DNA of 64,000 nucleotides from Deltaproteobacteria bacterium (GTDB taxonomy: Bacteria; Myxococcota_A; Polyangia; Polyangiales; JADJMO01). Shown here one piece after another: positions 47,923 through 57,226 of the stretch; position 1 is the first letter of the stretch; every line of letters begins with the position of its first letter. The translations under genes and the position numbers were made by a program. The notes under the pieces were generated by a model. It searched no databases. It was given only the letters and a program-made list of their open reading frames with translations, and was not told where the DNA came from. The stretch is taken from contig JALHOE010000021.1 of NCBI GenBank assembly GCA_022843175.1, positions 1 through 64,000 of the forward strand. The letters run 5' to 3'.

Positions 47923-50900
47923 ATGACGGGCGAACGCGTCTCTCGCGGCCTTCTGCCCGGCGGATTGCTCGGCGAACGATACGAGGTCATTCGTGAGCTC
48001 GGTCGCGGCGGCATGGGTGTCGTCTACGCCTGCTACGACCGCGCGACCTCCACCAAGGTCGCGCTCAAGCGCGTCGACCGCCCCGGCCGCGACGTCAAGA
48101 CCGGCGAGACGTTCTGGTTCCATCAAGAGGCGCGCGCGCTCGCGTCCCTCGACCACCCGGCGATCGTCCGCGGCCGCGACTTCGGCGTCCTCGAGGACGG
48201 CTCGCCCTACCTCGTGATGGACCTCATCGCCGGCCGCTCGCTCTGGTCGTTGATGGAGCTCGGCCCGGTGCCGTGGCCGATCACGTGGGCGATCGTCGAC
48301 CAGGTGCTCGCCGCCCTCGCGCACGCGCACGCGCGCGGCGTCATCCACGGCGACCTCAAGCCGCAGAACATCCTCGTCGAGACGACGACGGGCGGAGACG
48401 TCAACGCCGACCCGCGCGTGCACGTGCTCGACTTCGGGCTCGCGTTCCTCCTCCGCGACCGCCACGACCCGCGCCTCGACGGCGCGCAGCAGGCGCAGGT
48501 CGCCATCCCCTACGGCGGCGGCACCCCCGGCTTCATGGCGCCCGAGCAGATCCGCCGCGCGGTGCCCCACGTCGGCCCGCCGACCGATCTCTACGCCCTC
48601 GGCTGCATCCTCTTCCAGCTGCTCGACGGTCGCCCGCCGTTCATCGCCATGAAGGAGGACGACAAGGGCAACCCCCAGTGGGACGAGGAGAAGATCCTCC
48701 AGATGCACAAGCGCGCGCCGGTCCCCGCGCCCGATCTCCCGGCCGGCGTCCCGCCCCATGTCGCCGAGCTCGTCATCCGCACGCTCGCCAAGCGCCCGTG
48801 GCGTCGCTTCGAGTTCGCGGCCGATCTGCGCAATCGCTGGGAGCACGTGCGGCCGACGGTCGCCGGGGAGCTGCGCGATCTCGAGGGCGAGGAGACGCTG
48901 GAGCTCCCGTCGCAGACGAGCGCCCCCGATACGCGCATCGACGTGCTCACGATCGCCGGCATCAACCCCGCGGCGCCGGTCACCCCGCCGCGCGGCGCGC
49001 CGGAGCTGCTCGGCCTCCGCCCCACGCCGCTGGTCGGCAGGCAGCACGAGCGCTTCGAGCTCCGCCGCCTCGTCGATCTGGTGTGCACCTCCGACGGCCC
49101 GCGCACGCGCATGGCGCTCCTCGACGGCGAGGCGGGCGTTGGCAAGAGCCGCATCGCCGAGTGGCTGTGCGAGCGCTCGCACGAGACCGGCAAGATGGTC
49201 CCGCTGCGCGCTCGCTACCGCCGCATCAACGGCCCGCAAGACGGCCTCAACGGCGCCGTGCTCGCCCACTACGGCCTCGAGCGCGTCGACCGGCTCCTCG
49301 TCGAGCAAGCGCTGATCAACGTGTGGGAGATCGAGAAGGACGACGACGAGGGCATGACCTGGGTCGCGGCCACCGCCGAGTGGCTCCGCCCGTCGAGCTT
49401 CACCAAGACGGCAGACGACTCCTCCAACAAGGACCGGCGCAGCCGCAACCGCCCCCAGGTCGGCCCCACCGGCAAGCGCTTCACCCTCGACGAGCCGGAG
49501 CTCCGCTGGCTCGTCATCCGCCGCGTGCTCGAGCGCATCGGCCGCGATCGTCCGATCCTCCTCTGGCTCGACGACTGTCACCATGCGCCGCCCGGCACCT
49601 TCGATGGCATCGTCCGCATCGTGCGCGAGGTGCCCAAGCTGCGCCTGCTCGTCACGGCCACCACTCGCCAAGAGGCGCTCACCGCCGACCGCGCGATGGA
49701 GCGTCGCATCGAGAACATGCGCCGCGCGCTCGGCGGCCCGCGGATCCGCGTCGGCGCGCTCGAGGTCGCCGATACGCACGCTCTGTTGCGTGCATCGCTC
49801 CCGCTCGACGACCGCGCGCTCCACGAGGCGCAGATGCGCAGCAAGGGCAACCCGTTGTTCGCGCTGCAGCTCCTCCACGCGTGGGCCGCGAGCGGCGGCC
49901 TGGAGCTGGTCGGCGATCACTACCGGGTGAAGGACGAGGCCCTCGCGCGGCGCGCCACCACCACCGCCGATCTGTGGGACGAGCGCATCGCCGCGCTCGA
50001 TCCGCGCCACGGCGCGGCGGCCGAGGCAGCGGCGTCGCTCGGGCACGAGTTCCGCGGCGACGTGCTCCGCCGCCTGGTCGGTCACGTGGTCGGTCTCGGC
50101 GGCTTCGGCGTCAACGTCGCGGGCGCGCTCGACGCGCTCGAGAAGTCGCACATCCTCGTCGCCACGGGTGAGGACCGCTTCCGTTTCCCGCACGCGCTCC
50201 TGCAGGAGCACCTCCTCCACCGGCTCGCCGCGCGCGACGACGCCCGCGTCGTGTTCCGTGCCGCAGCCGAGGCGCTCGCGCACCACCCGCTCGCCGGCAC
50301 CCGCCGCGTGGTGCGCCACCGCGTGCTCAACCTGCTACGCGCGGGCGACGCCGATGCCGCCGCCGAGCTCCTCCTCGACTACGTCGAGGAGGCATGGAGC
50401 CGCGTGCGCGACGCCACCCGCACCCTCGAGGACCTCGCGCTCCTCGACCTCCGCCGCCTCGACGTCGTGGCCAAGCAGGGCGATACTGCCAATGCTGCCA
50501 TCAATCACCCGCCCCCCGCGGTGTCCCCGTACTGGGCGGCCAAGCACCTGCGCTGGCGCGCCGAGGCGCTCCGTCACGCGGGGCGGTTCGAAGAGGCGCG
50601 CGAGGCGGCGCAGAAGGCGCGCAAGAGCTTCGTCACCCTCGGCGAGGAGCGCGACGAGGCGCACGTGCTCCGGCTGCTCGGCCACATCGCGAGCGAGATC
50701 GGCGAGCCGACCGAGGGCCGTAAGACGGTCGCCCGCGCGCTCGCGGCCTTCGACCGCCTCGAGGACGAGCGCGGCCGCGCCACGTGCGAGGTCGTCATCG
50801 GCGAGATCGACTACCTCCTCGGCGACCACGTGTCCGCGCGCGACGCGCTCCACCGCGGCGCCCGCCGCTTCAAGACCATCGGCGATCCGCTCGGTCGCGC

Positions 50901-51621
50901 GCAGTGTCTCCTGCTCCTCGGCCTCATCGAGCTGGCCGAGGGCGTGCTGCCGCGCGCGCGCGAGCTGCTCCTCGAGGCGCACACCGAGTTCGACGGCATC
51001 GGCTACCGACTCGGCCTGTCGCAGTGCGACGTCGCGCTCGCGCACGTCGACCACCGCGCCGGCGACTTCGACGGCGCCCGGACCCGCGCCCACGCCACCC
51101 GCTCGGCGCTCCGCTCGCTCGAGAACCCGCGCGGCCTCGCCGCCGTCGAGCGCCTGCTCGCGATGATCGCGATCGATCAGGACGACGCCGCGGCCGCCGC
51201 GCGCCACGCGCACGACGCGCTCGACCTCTACACCAAGCTCGGCGACCCGTGGGGCATCCTCGAGTCGCGCCTGCTGCGCGCGCAAGAGGCCCTCCTCCGC
51301 GGCAGCGTCGACGAGGCGCGGATCGAGCTCGAGGGGTGCGAGCAGATTCAGCTCACCGAAGCCGAGCCGGTGCAGCACCGTCACCTCACCCGCGCGTGGG
51401 TCGCCGCGTCGCAGGGGTACGTGCGCAAGGCCGCGCAGGCGCTCGCCGACGCGCACGCGGCGTTCCCCGACAAGCGGCGCATGGGTGACCACGCGCTCCA
51501 GCTGATCCAACGCTTCGACACCCTCGGCTGGAAAGATCCCGCGGGCTCCAAGGTGCGCGAGTGGGTCGAGTCGCTCGCCGGCCTCCGCTCCACGGGCGCC
51601 TACCCCGCGGAGCGCCCGTGA
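47923..51621 (+). CDS. Ser/Thr kinase - AAA ATPase - TPR protein
   Basis: YEVIRELGRGGMGVVYACYD, IHGDLKPQNILVE, LDFGLAFLL; GEAGVGKSRIAEWL P-loop; C-terminal TPR-like repeats. Confidence 0.92.
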   Translation: MTGERVSRGLLPGGLLGERYEVIRELGRGGMGVVYACYDRATSTKVALKRVDRPGRDVKTGETFWFHQEARALASLDHPAIVRGRDFGVLEDGSPYLVMDLIAGRSLWSLMELGPVPWPITWAIVDQVLAALAHAHARGVIHGDLKPQNILVETTTGGDVNADPRVHVLDFGLAFLLRDRHDPRLDGAQQAQVAIPYGGGTPGFMAPEQIRRAVPHVGPPTDLYALGCILFQLLDGRPPFIAMKEDDKGNPQWDEEKILQMHKRAPVPAPDLPAGVPPHVAELVIRTLAKRPWRRFEFAADLRNRWEHVRPTVAGELRDLEGEETLELPSQTSAPDTRIDVLTIAGINPAAPVTPPRGAPELLGLRPTPLVGRQHERFELRRLVDLVCTSDGPRTRMALLDGEAGVGKSRIAEWLCERSHETGKMVPLRARYRRINGPQDGLNGAVLAHYGLERVDRLLVEQALINVWEIEKDDDEGMTWVAATAEWLRPSSFTKTADDSSNKDRRSRNRPQVGPTGKRFTLDEPELRWLVIRRVLERIGRDRPILLWLDDCHHAPPGTFDGIVRIVREVPKLRLLVTATTRQEALTADRAMERRIENMRRALGGPRIRVGALEVADTHALLRASLPLDDRALHEAQMRSKGNPLFALQLLHAWAASGGLELVGDHYRVKDEALARRATTTADLWDERIAALDPRHGAAAEAAASLGHEFRGDVLRRLVGHVVGLGGFGVNVAGALDALEKSHILVATGEDRFRFPHALLQEHLLHRLAARDDARVVFRAAAEALAHHPLAGTRRVVRHRVLNLLRAGDADAAAELLLDYVEEAWSRVRDATRTLEDLALLDLRRLDVVAKQGDTANAAINHPPPAVSPYWAAKHLRWRAEALRHAGRFEEAREAAQKARKSFVTLGEERDEAHVLRLLGHIASEIGEPTEGRKTVARALAAFDRLEDERGRATCEVVIGEIDYLLGDHVSARDALHRGARRFKTIGDPLGRAQCLLLLGLIELAEGVLPRARELLLEAHTEFDGIGYRLGLSQCDVALAHVDHRAGDFDGARTRAHATRSALRSLENPRGLAAVERLLAMIAIDQDDAAAAARHAHDALDLYTKLGDPWGILESRLLRAQEALLRGSVDEARIELEGCEQIQLTEAEPVQHRHLTRAWVAASQGYVRKAAQALADAHAAFPDKRRMGDHALQLIQRFDTLGWKDPAGSKVREWVESLAGLRSTGAYPAERP

Positions 51622-52193
51622 TCCTGCAGCGCGCGATCCCGCGGCTCACCACGGCGCGCACGGTGCTCAGCATCCCCGAGCCGTCCGCCGCGCCGCGCGT
51701 GCTCGACTACTTCGTACGCAACCGCCCACGCCTCGAGCCGGTGTCGCCGCCGTGGGCCGAGGACTTCTTCACCGAGGAGTACTGGCGCCGTCGCCTCACC
51801 GTCGCCCGCGACGAGTTCCTCGCCGACGCATCATTACGTCTCTATGTATCGCGGCCCGGCGACGACACCATCGTCGGCGCGATCTCCTTCACCCAGTTCT
51901 TTCGCCTCGCCCTCCAGCGCTGCATCCTCGGCTACTCGGTCGACGCCGCGCACGAGGGCACGGGCCTGCTCCGCGAGGCGCTCGAGGCCGCCATCGTCTA
52001 CGTGTTCGACGAGCTCGGCTTCCACCGCATCGAGGCCAACTACATGCCGACCAACGAGCGGAGCGGCAACTTGCTCCGCCGGCTCGGCTTCACGGTCGAG
52101 GGCTACGCGCGCGACTACCTGTTCCTCCACGACCGCTGGCGCGATCACGTGCTCACGGCGCGCACCAACCCGGCGCCGATGAACCCGCTGTGA
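51618..52193 (+). CDS. GNAT N-acetyltransferase (RimJ/RimL-like)
   Basis: CILGYSVDAAHEGTGLLREALEAAIVYVFDELGFHRIEANYMPTNERSGNLLRRLGF; GTGA overlap with the kinase gene. Confidence 0.88.
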   Translation: MILQRAIPRLTTARTVLSIPEPSAAPRVLDYFVRNRPRLEPVSPPWAEDFFTEEYWRRRLTVARDEFLADASLRLYVSRPGDDTIVGAISFTQFFRLALQRCILGYSVDAAHEGTGLLREALEAAIVYVFDELGFHRIEANYMPTNERSGNLLRRLGFTVEGYARDYLFLHDRWRDHVLTARTNPAPMNPL

Positions 52194-53245
52194 AGAAGCT
52201 GCGGGCCGAGCGGCTGCTCTCGGTCATTCGGACCGCGAGCTCGATGCCGATCCTCGTGGCCACGGCCGAGGGCGAGTACATCGTGAAGCTGCGCGGCGCA
52301 GGGCAGGGGCTGCGCGCGCTCGTCGCCGAGGTCGTGGTCGCCGAGCTCGCCGAGCAGGTGGGCCTGCGGGTGCCCTCGCGCGCGGTGATCGAGGCCCACC
52401 TGACCCACGACGATCCCGAGATCGCGGAGCTGCTCGCGAAGAGCCGCGGCGACAACCTCGGGTTCGTGTACCTCGAGGGCGCGTCGGTCCCGGCGACCGT
52501 CGAGCCGGAGCTCGCCTCGCGGATCGTCGTCTTCGACACCCTGGTGATGAACGTCGACCGGCGCGCCAAGAACCCGAACCTACTGGTTCATAACAAGGAT
52601 ATATATCTGATCGACCACGGCGCCGTGCTGCTGTTCGAGCACACGGTGCACGACTCGCTCAACGAGCGAGTGCTCTTCGACCACGTGTTGACCCGCTTCG
52701 CGACCGACATCCCCCGCCAGTCCGCGCGCATGCGGATGATGCTCGACCGCCCACAGATCGCGCGGGCCGTTGGCGCGGTGCCGAGCGGCTGGCTCACCGA
52801 CGAAGAGCGCCGCGCGATGGTCGACCTCATCGCGGCGCGCGTGGCCGCGTGGCCGGAGTGGTCCGCGCGGATCGGCATCGGGCAGGTGAGCGAGGGCGGC
52901 CGCGAGGCGCAGCGAATCCGTGGCACGGCGGAGCTGCTCGGCGAGGCGATCGATCTCGCCGCGCGCGGTGGCCTCCGCGACGTGCGGGTCGAGCACGTGC
53001 GCCTGCGACCCGGCCGCCGCGCCTCGTCTCCGCACTTCCACACCCGCAGCGAGGAGCTGGTCTACGTGCTCCACGGCGCGCCCACGTTGGTGCTCGACGG
53101 CGAGGCGCGTCCGCTCCGCCCCGGCGACTACGTCGGGTTCCCCGCCGGCGTCGCGCGCACGCACTACGTCGTGAACCACACCGAGAACGACGTCGAATAC
53201 CTCGTCGTCGCCACGCTCCCCGGCGGCGACGAGACGAAATACTAG
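52190..53245 (+). CDS. HipA-like kinase domain fused to a C-terminal cupin
   Basis: VVFDTLVMNVDRRAKNPNLLVHNKDIYLIDHGAVLLFEH kinase-like core; C-term HFHTRSEELVYVLHGAPTLVLDGEARPLRPGDYVGFPAG cupin motif. Confidence 0.8.
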   Translation: MKKLRAERLLSVIRTASSMPILVATAEGEYIVKLRGAGQGLRALVAEVVVAELAEQVGLRVPSRAVIEAHLTHDDPEIAELLAKSRGDNLGFVYLEGASVPATVEPELASRIVVFDTLVMNVDRRAKNPNLLVHNKDIYLIDHGAVLLFEHTVHDSLNERVLFDHVLTRFATDIPRQSARMRMMLDRPQIARAVGAVPSGWLTDEERRAMVDLIAARVAAWPEWSARIGIGQVSEGGREAQRIRGTAELLGEAIDLAARGGLRDVRVEHVRLRPGRRASSPHFHTRSEELVYVLHGAPTLVLDGEARPLRPGDYVGFPAGVARTHYVVNHTENDVEYLVVATLPGGDETKY

Positions 53246-54549
53246 TCGTCGGCGCTGCGGCGGCGGTCGCGGTGGTCGCGGTCCCGCTCGCGATCGCGCT
53301 CGCGGTCCCGTTCACGCTCGCGCTCGCGCTCGATGTCGGGGACGACGCGCTCCAAGCGCGACTCGATCATCTCGGTGACCAGCGTCCACAGGCGGTCGGT
53401 GTCGTCGCACTCGGCGAGGAGGCCGAGGGGGATTTGGAAGCCGCCCTTGTCGGCGCGGCCGCCGCCGTAGGGCTTGCCGTCGCGGTCGCGGCCGAACGCC
53501 GTTTGGAGGAAGACCGCCGGATCGACGCTCGGGCTGTTGGTGCGGAGCGAGCCGTCGACGCGGTCCTCGACGATGCCGTACACGAGCACGGTGTCGATGT
53601 CCTCGCGCATGAGGATGTAGTCGGCGGCGCCGCCGATCGCGTCGCGGTCGCCGAGCGGGACCGTGCCGACGCCGGCGTAGGCGAAGTCGCGGATGACCTT
53701 GAGGCTCGAGAGCGCCTGCCCGAGCACGTTCATCGCAGAAGCGCTCACCGTGCGGCGACCGACGCGCTTGAGGATGTCGATGTCGCAGAACGCCTTGGCG
53801 TAGGCCGCGGCGGCGAAGTCGGCGGGGGTGGCGTTGGTGAAGTCGTCGGTGTCGGTCTGGATGCCGAAGAGCAGGCCGGTGGCGATGCGCGCGTCCTCGC
53901 GGCGCTCGCCGGTGAGCGGGGCCAGACCCTGCTGCAGGTACTCGGCGTAGATGGAGCACGTGGCGCCGTAGTGCGGGCGCAGGTCGACGAAGGGGGCCTC
54001 GACGCGCGGACCGCCGACACGGGTGTGGTGGTCGACGACCGTGAGCAGCTTGAGGTCGGCCGGCAGGTCGATGTTCGTCTCGGGCGTGCTCGTGTCGACC
54101 AGCGAGAAGTATTTGTAGGAGGCGAGCTCGCTCGGGGCGGTCAGCTGCTGCATTTCGATGTTCAGCAGCTTGACCAGCGCGCGGTTCTCGCGGTGCGAGA
54201 CCGGCAGCACGTGGGCGATGGTGGCCGGCACGCCGACGGACTCGCAGATTCGCTGGTGGGCGAGCGCCGCGCCGATCGCGTCGGGGTCTGGGTGGCCCGT
54301 GAGGAGAATCACGAGCGGCTGCCCATGCACCGACGACAGAACACGCTCCAGCGCCTCACGGGGCGCGGGCTTTTCGGCCGCGGGCGTCACGGGGGTCAGA
54401 GTATCGCGGGCGCGATGCGGGCCGCTACCGTCTTGGCCACGCCGAGAAAGTGGGGTCACTTCGACAGCGGGCGGTCCGGGAGTACGCGCGGGAGGTGCTG
54501 GGGGGGTGGGAATGGGTCCTCCTGTGGTCGAACCGGCCGCAAGAAGCAA
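53242..54549 (-). CDS. DHH-family phosphoesterase
   Basis: LLTGHPDPDAIGAAL, FSLVDTS, TVVDHHTR; DHHA1-like C-terminal region. Start uncertain (the N-terminal 50 or so aa may be non-coding). Confidence 0.85.
   Translation of the reverse strand: MLLAAGSTTGGPIPTPPAPPARTPGPPAVEVTPLSRRGQDGSGPHRARDTLTPVTPAAEKPAPREALERVLSSVHGQPLVILLTGHPDPDAIGAALAHQRICESVGVPATIAHVLPVSHRENRALVKLLNIEMQQLTAPSELASYKYFSLVDTSTPETNIDLPADLKLLTVVDHHTRVGGPRVEAPFVDLRPHYGATCSIYAEYLQQGLAPLTGERREDARIATGLLFGIQTDTDDFTNATPADFAAAAYAKAFCDIDILKRVGRRTVSASAMNVLGQALSSLKVIRDFAYAGVGTVPLGDRDAIGGAADYILMREDIDTVLVYGIVEDRVDGSLRTNSPSVDPAVFLQTAFGRDRDGKPYGGGRADKGGFQIPLGLLAECDDTDRLWTLVTEMIESRLERVVPDIERERERERDRERDRERDRDHRDRRRSADD
53250..53335. repeat. 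Hexamer-like low-complexity tract encoding ERERERERDRERDRERDRDHRDRR
   Basis: Repeated tcgcgg/tcgcgc units at the 3' end of the DHH gene. Confidence 0.75.
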
Positions 54550-54605
54550 GGGGGCGGGCCCAGAACTGGTCGCTTGTTCCGCCTGCTTGGTAGCGTCCGC
54601 TCCGT

Positions 54606-55319
54606 ATGCGCTGCTGGCTCATCCCTGCGATGCTTTGCCTCGGTTGTCCGCGAAAGTCGGAGCCCTCGAACGCGGCGCCCGGCGTCGCGAGTGCGCCCGC
54701 GCAGATCGATGCCGGTTCGCTCGACGCGTCGTCGCCCGAGGTCGGCGCAACCGACGCCGAGATCGCCGACGTCGTCGAGGTCGCCGAGGCGCCGCGGCCC
54801 TTCCGCCGCGAGCAGTGGGAGATCGCGATCGGCAAGTGGACCTTCGAGGAGAACGGCGAGATCTCCTGCGAGTGCAAGGCGACGTCGTCGCTCCTGTGGT
54901 GGAAGGCCGCCAAGCCGAAGGACTTCGACGCGTCGGTGGAGGTGTACTTCCCGACCGTGGAGGCGTCGGCGGGGATCCTGTTTCGGTCGCGCGGCGAGGA
55001 CTTCTACGAGGACGCGACGTTCTACCAGTTCGAGTGGTACACGCGCGGGACCCACCACGACAAACGGCTCTCGCTCATGCGCAAGAACCCCTACTGGGTG
55101 CAGATCGTCGAGCCGAAGTACCCCGAGGCTCCACTCAACAAGTGGATCAAGCTGCGCGTGCGCGCGGTGGGCGATCGCATACAGACGTGGGTCGACGACG
55201 AGCTGGTGTTCGAAAAGACCGACGCTACGTTTGTGCGCACCGGGAAACTGGGGCTACACGTGTTCCAACCGCGAAAGATCCGAATGCGCGACTTCCGGTT
55301 GACCGTCCTCGACCAGTAG
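54606..55319 (+). CDS. LamG/DUF1080-like lipoprotein
   Basis: MLCLGCPRK lipobox; ASVEVYFPTVEASAGILFRSRGEDFYEDATFYQFEW; RVRAVGDRIQTWVDDELVFE. Confidence 0.65.
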   Translation: MRCWLIPAMLCLGCPRKSEPSNAAPGVASAPAQIDAGSLDASSPEVGATDAEIADVVEVAEAPRPFRREQWEIAIGKWTFEENGEISCECKATSSLLWWKAAKPKDFDASVEVYFPTVEASAGILFRSRGEDFYEDATFYQFEWYTRGTHHDKRLSLMRKNPYWVQIVEPKYPEAPLNKWIKLRVRAVGDRIQTWVDDELVFEKTDATFVRTGKLGLHVFQPRKIRMRDFRLTVLDQ

Positions 55320-55377
55320 CGCTGAGCGAACCGCGACCAGTCGGCGCTGGCACGAACCTTGGGAGGTGGGCTCGTCC

Positions 55378-57216
55378 ATGCGACGACTCCTCGGTTCGGC
55401 TCTCGCGTTTGCTTTCTTCGGTTTCTCCGCCACCGCCTCCGCTGGGATCATTCAGGACGAGAACGCCAAACCGGGCATCTCCGGCGGGTGGACCGCCCGC
55501 AACGACGGCACCGCGCGCTTCGACGGCGTCGTCGACGTCTACCCCGCGCAGTGGTCGATCGCGCGCGGCGACACGGTCAAGCTGAAGGTCCGCTCGACCG
55601 CCTCCTACGACGTGCGCGTAATGCGCCTCGGCTGGTACGGCGGGCGCGGCGCGCGCGAGGTCAAGTTGGTCACCGGCCAGGCGGCGAGCCCTCAGCCGTA
55701 CCCGGTCGCCGACGCCAAGTTCGGTCTCGCCGAGGCCAAGTGGGCCGACAGCGTCTCGATTCCCACCGACTCCACCTGGACGCCCGGCCTCTACGCCGCG
55801 CGCGTCGAGAGCTCGTCCGGCAAGGACGCGGTGACCTTCTTCACCGTGCGCGACGACGGCATGGACAAGCTGCCGATCCTGCTCGTCATCGGCCTCACGA
55901 CGCACGAGACGTACAACTCGTGGCCGGGGATGGATCGCGGCGGCAAGAGCCTCTACGGCTTCAACTCCTCGCCCGCGCACCCGACCGATTCCATCCGCGA
56001 TCTCGTGCAAGCGGTGCGGGTCTCGTTCGACCGCCCGTTCTTCGTCGGCGGCGGCACCGCAGACGTGGCCGGGTACGAGTATCCGTTCCTCCGCTGGCTC
56101 GAGAGCCGCGGCTACGACGTCGCGGTCGCCACCGACGTCGATCTCCACCAGAACCCCGACCTCGCCAAGGGGCGCAAGGTGGTCACGTTCAGCGGACACC
56201 AGGAATACACGACGTGGCAGATGTTCGATCACGCGCTCGCCGCGCGTGACAGCGGCACCAACTTCCTCTTCCTCAGCGGCGACACCTGGTCGTGGCAGGT
56301 CCGCCTCGAGCCCGGCTCGGCCGGGCCGCTCTCGACGCTCATTGGTTACAAGGAGTCGTGGGTGAAGGACCCCGAGCAGCGCGAGGCCTTCAGCCTCCGC
56401 GAGAGCGGGAACCTCGAGGAGGCGAAGAAGCACTTTCGCAAGGTCACCCGCGGCTGGAAGAACCTCGAGTTCGATCCCGAGCGCGGCATCGACGAGCGCC
56501 GGCCCGGCATGATCCTCACCGGCGTGCAGTCGTCGGGCATCATCCGCGACGCCAAGGGCAACGGCTTGCACGGCGGCCTCTATCCGTGGGCCGACCTCGT
56601 CGTCGATACGCCGTCGTTCTGGATCTACGAGGGCACCGGTCTCAAGCAGGGCGACAAGATCCCCAACGTGTTCGGCTACGAGGTCGACTCGACGATGCGT
56701 GGCACCGTCGAGTTCGACAAGTTCCGCCCGGCCAACCAGGTGAAGTTCGGGACCATCAAGCAGGTCTCCGACGGCTTGGCGAAGGGCGCGACCGGCTACT
56801 ACCAAAAGGATCTCGGCGGCGGAAAGCGCGTCGAGGTGGTCGCGATGAGCGCCATCTACGTCGCGTGGGGGCTCGATGACTACGCCGCCAGGGCCGGCGG
56901 CTTCACCTCGCCGCCGCACCCCGGCCTCGATCGCATGATGAGCAACGTGCTCAAGCGGTGGACCGGCGCCGAGCCGATCCCGCCTGCGACGCAGCCGACC
57001 GAGGACGCGGGCACCGATCCCGGCGCGGGTTACGACCCCGAGAAGGAGGGCACCGGCACGCAGCCCGGGAATCCGACGGGCAACAAAGGCGGCGCCGCGC
57101 CATCGGAGAGTAGCGGGGGCTGCGCCTTCACTGCCACGACCACGGGACGCGACTACGCGCTCGTCGGCTTCGCTGCCCTCGCTCTTGCCGCGACCGCGCT
57201 CCGCCGCCGTCGCTGA
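55378..57216 (+). CDS. N,N-dimethylformamidase large-subunit-like secreted protein with MYXO-CTERM-like tail
   Basis: Signal peptide; VMRLGWYGGRGAREV, YEYPFLRWLESRGYDVAVATDVDLHQNPDLAKGRKVVTFSGHQEYTTWQMFD; C-term SSGGCAF...LVGFAALALAATALRRRR. Confidence 0.7.
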   Translation: MRRLLGSALAFAFFGFSATASAGIIQDENAKPGISGGWTARNDGTARFDGVVDVYPAQWSIARGDTVKLKVRSTASYDVRVMRLGWYGGRGAREVKLVTGQAASPQPYPVADAKFGLAEAKWADSVSIPTDSTWTPGLYAARVESSSGKDAVTFFTVRDDGMDKLPILLVIGLTTHETYNSWPGMDRGGKSLYGFNSSPAHPTDSIRDLVQAVRVSFDRPFFVGGGTADVAGYEYPFLRWLESRGYDVAVATDVDLHQNPDLAKGRKVVTFSGHQEYTTWQMFDHALAARDSGTNFLFLSGDTWSWQVRLEPGSAGPLSTLIGYKESWVKDPEQREAFSLRESGNLEEAKKHFRKVTRGWKNLEFDPERGIDERRPGMILTGVQSSGIIRDAKGNGLHGGLYPWADLVVDTPSFWIYEGTGLKQGDKIPNVFGYEVDSTMRGTVEFDKFRPANQVKFGTIKQVSDGLAKGATGYYQKDLGGGKRVEVVAMSAIYVAWGLDDYAARAGGFTSPPHPGLDRMMSNVLKRWTGAEPIPPATQPTEDAGTDPGAGYDPEKEGTGTQPGNPTGNKGGAAPSESSGGCAFTATTTGRDYALVGFAALALAATALRRRR

Positions 57217-57226
57217 GGTTACCTCC

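Noticed and set aside
47503-50319. 938-aa minus-strand ORF antisense to the kinase-AAA-TPR gene
   Set aside because: Shadow ORF with biased composition; the sense strand has kinase and P-loop motifs.
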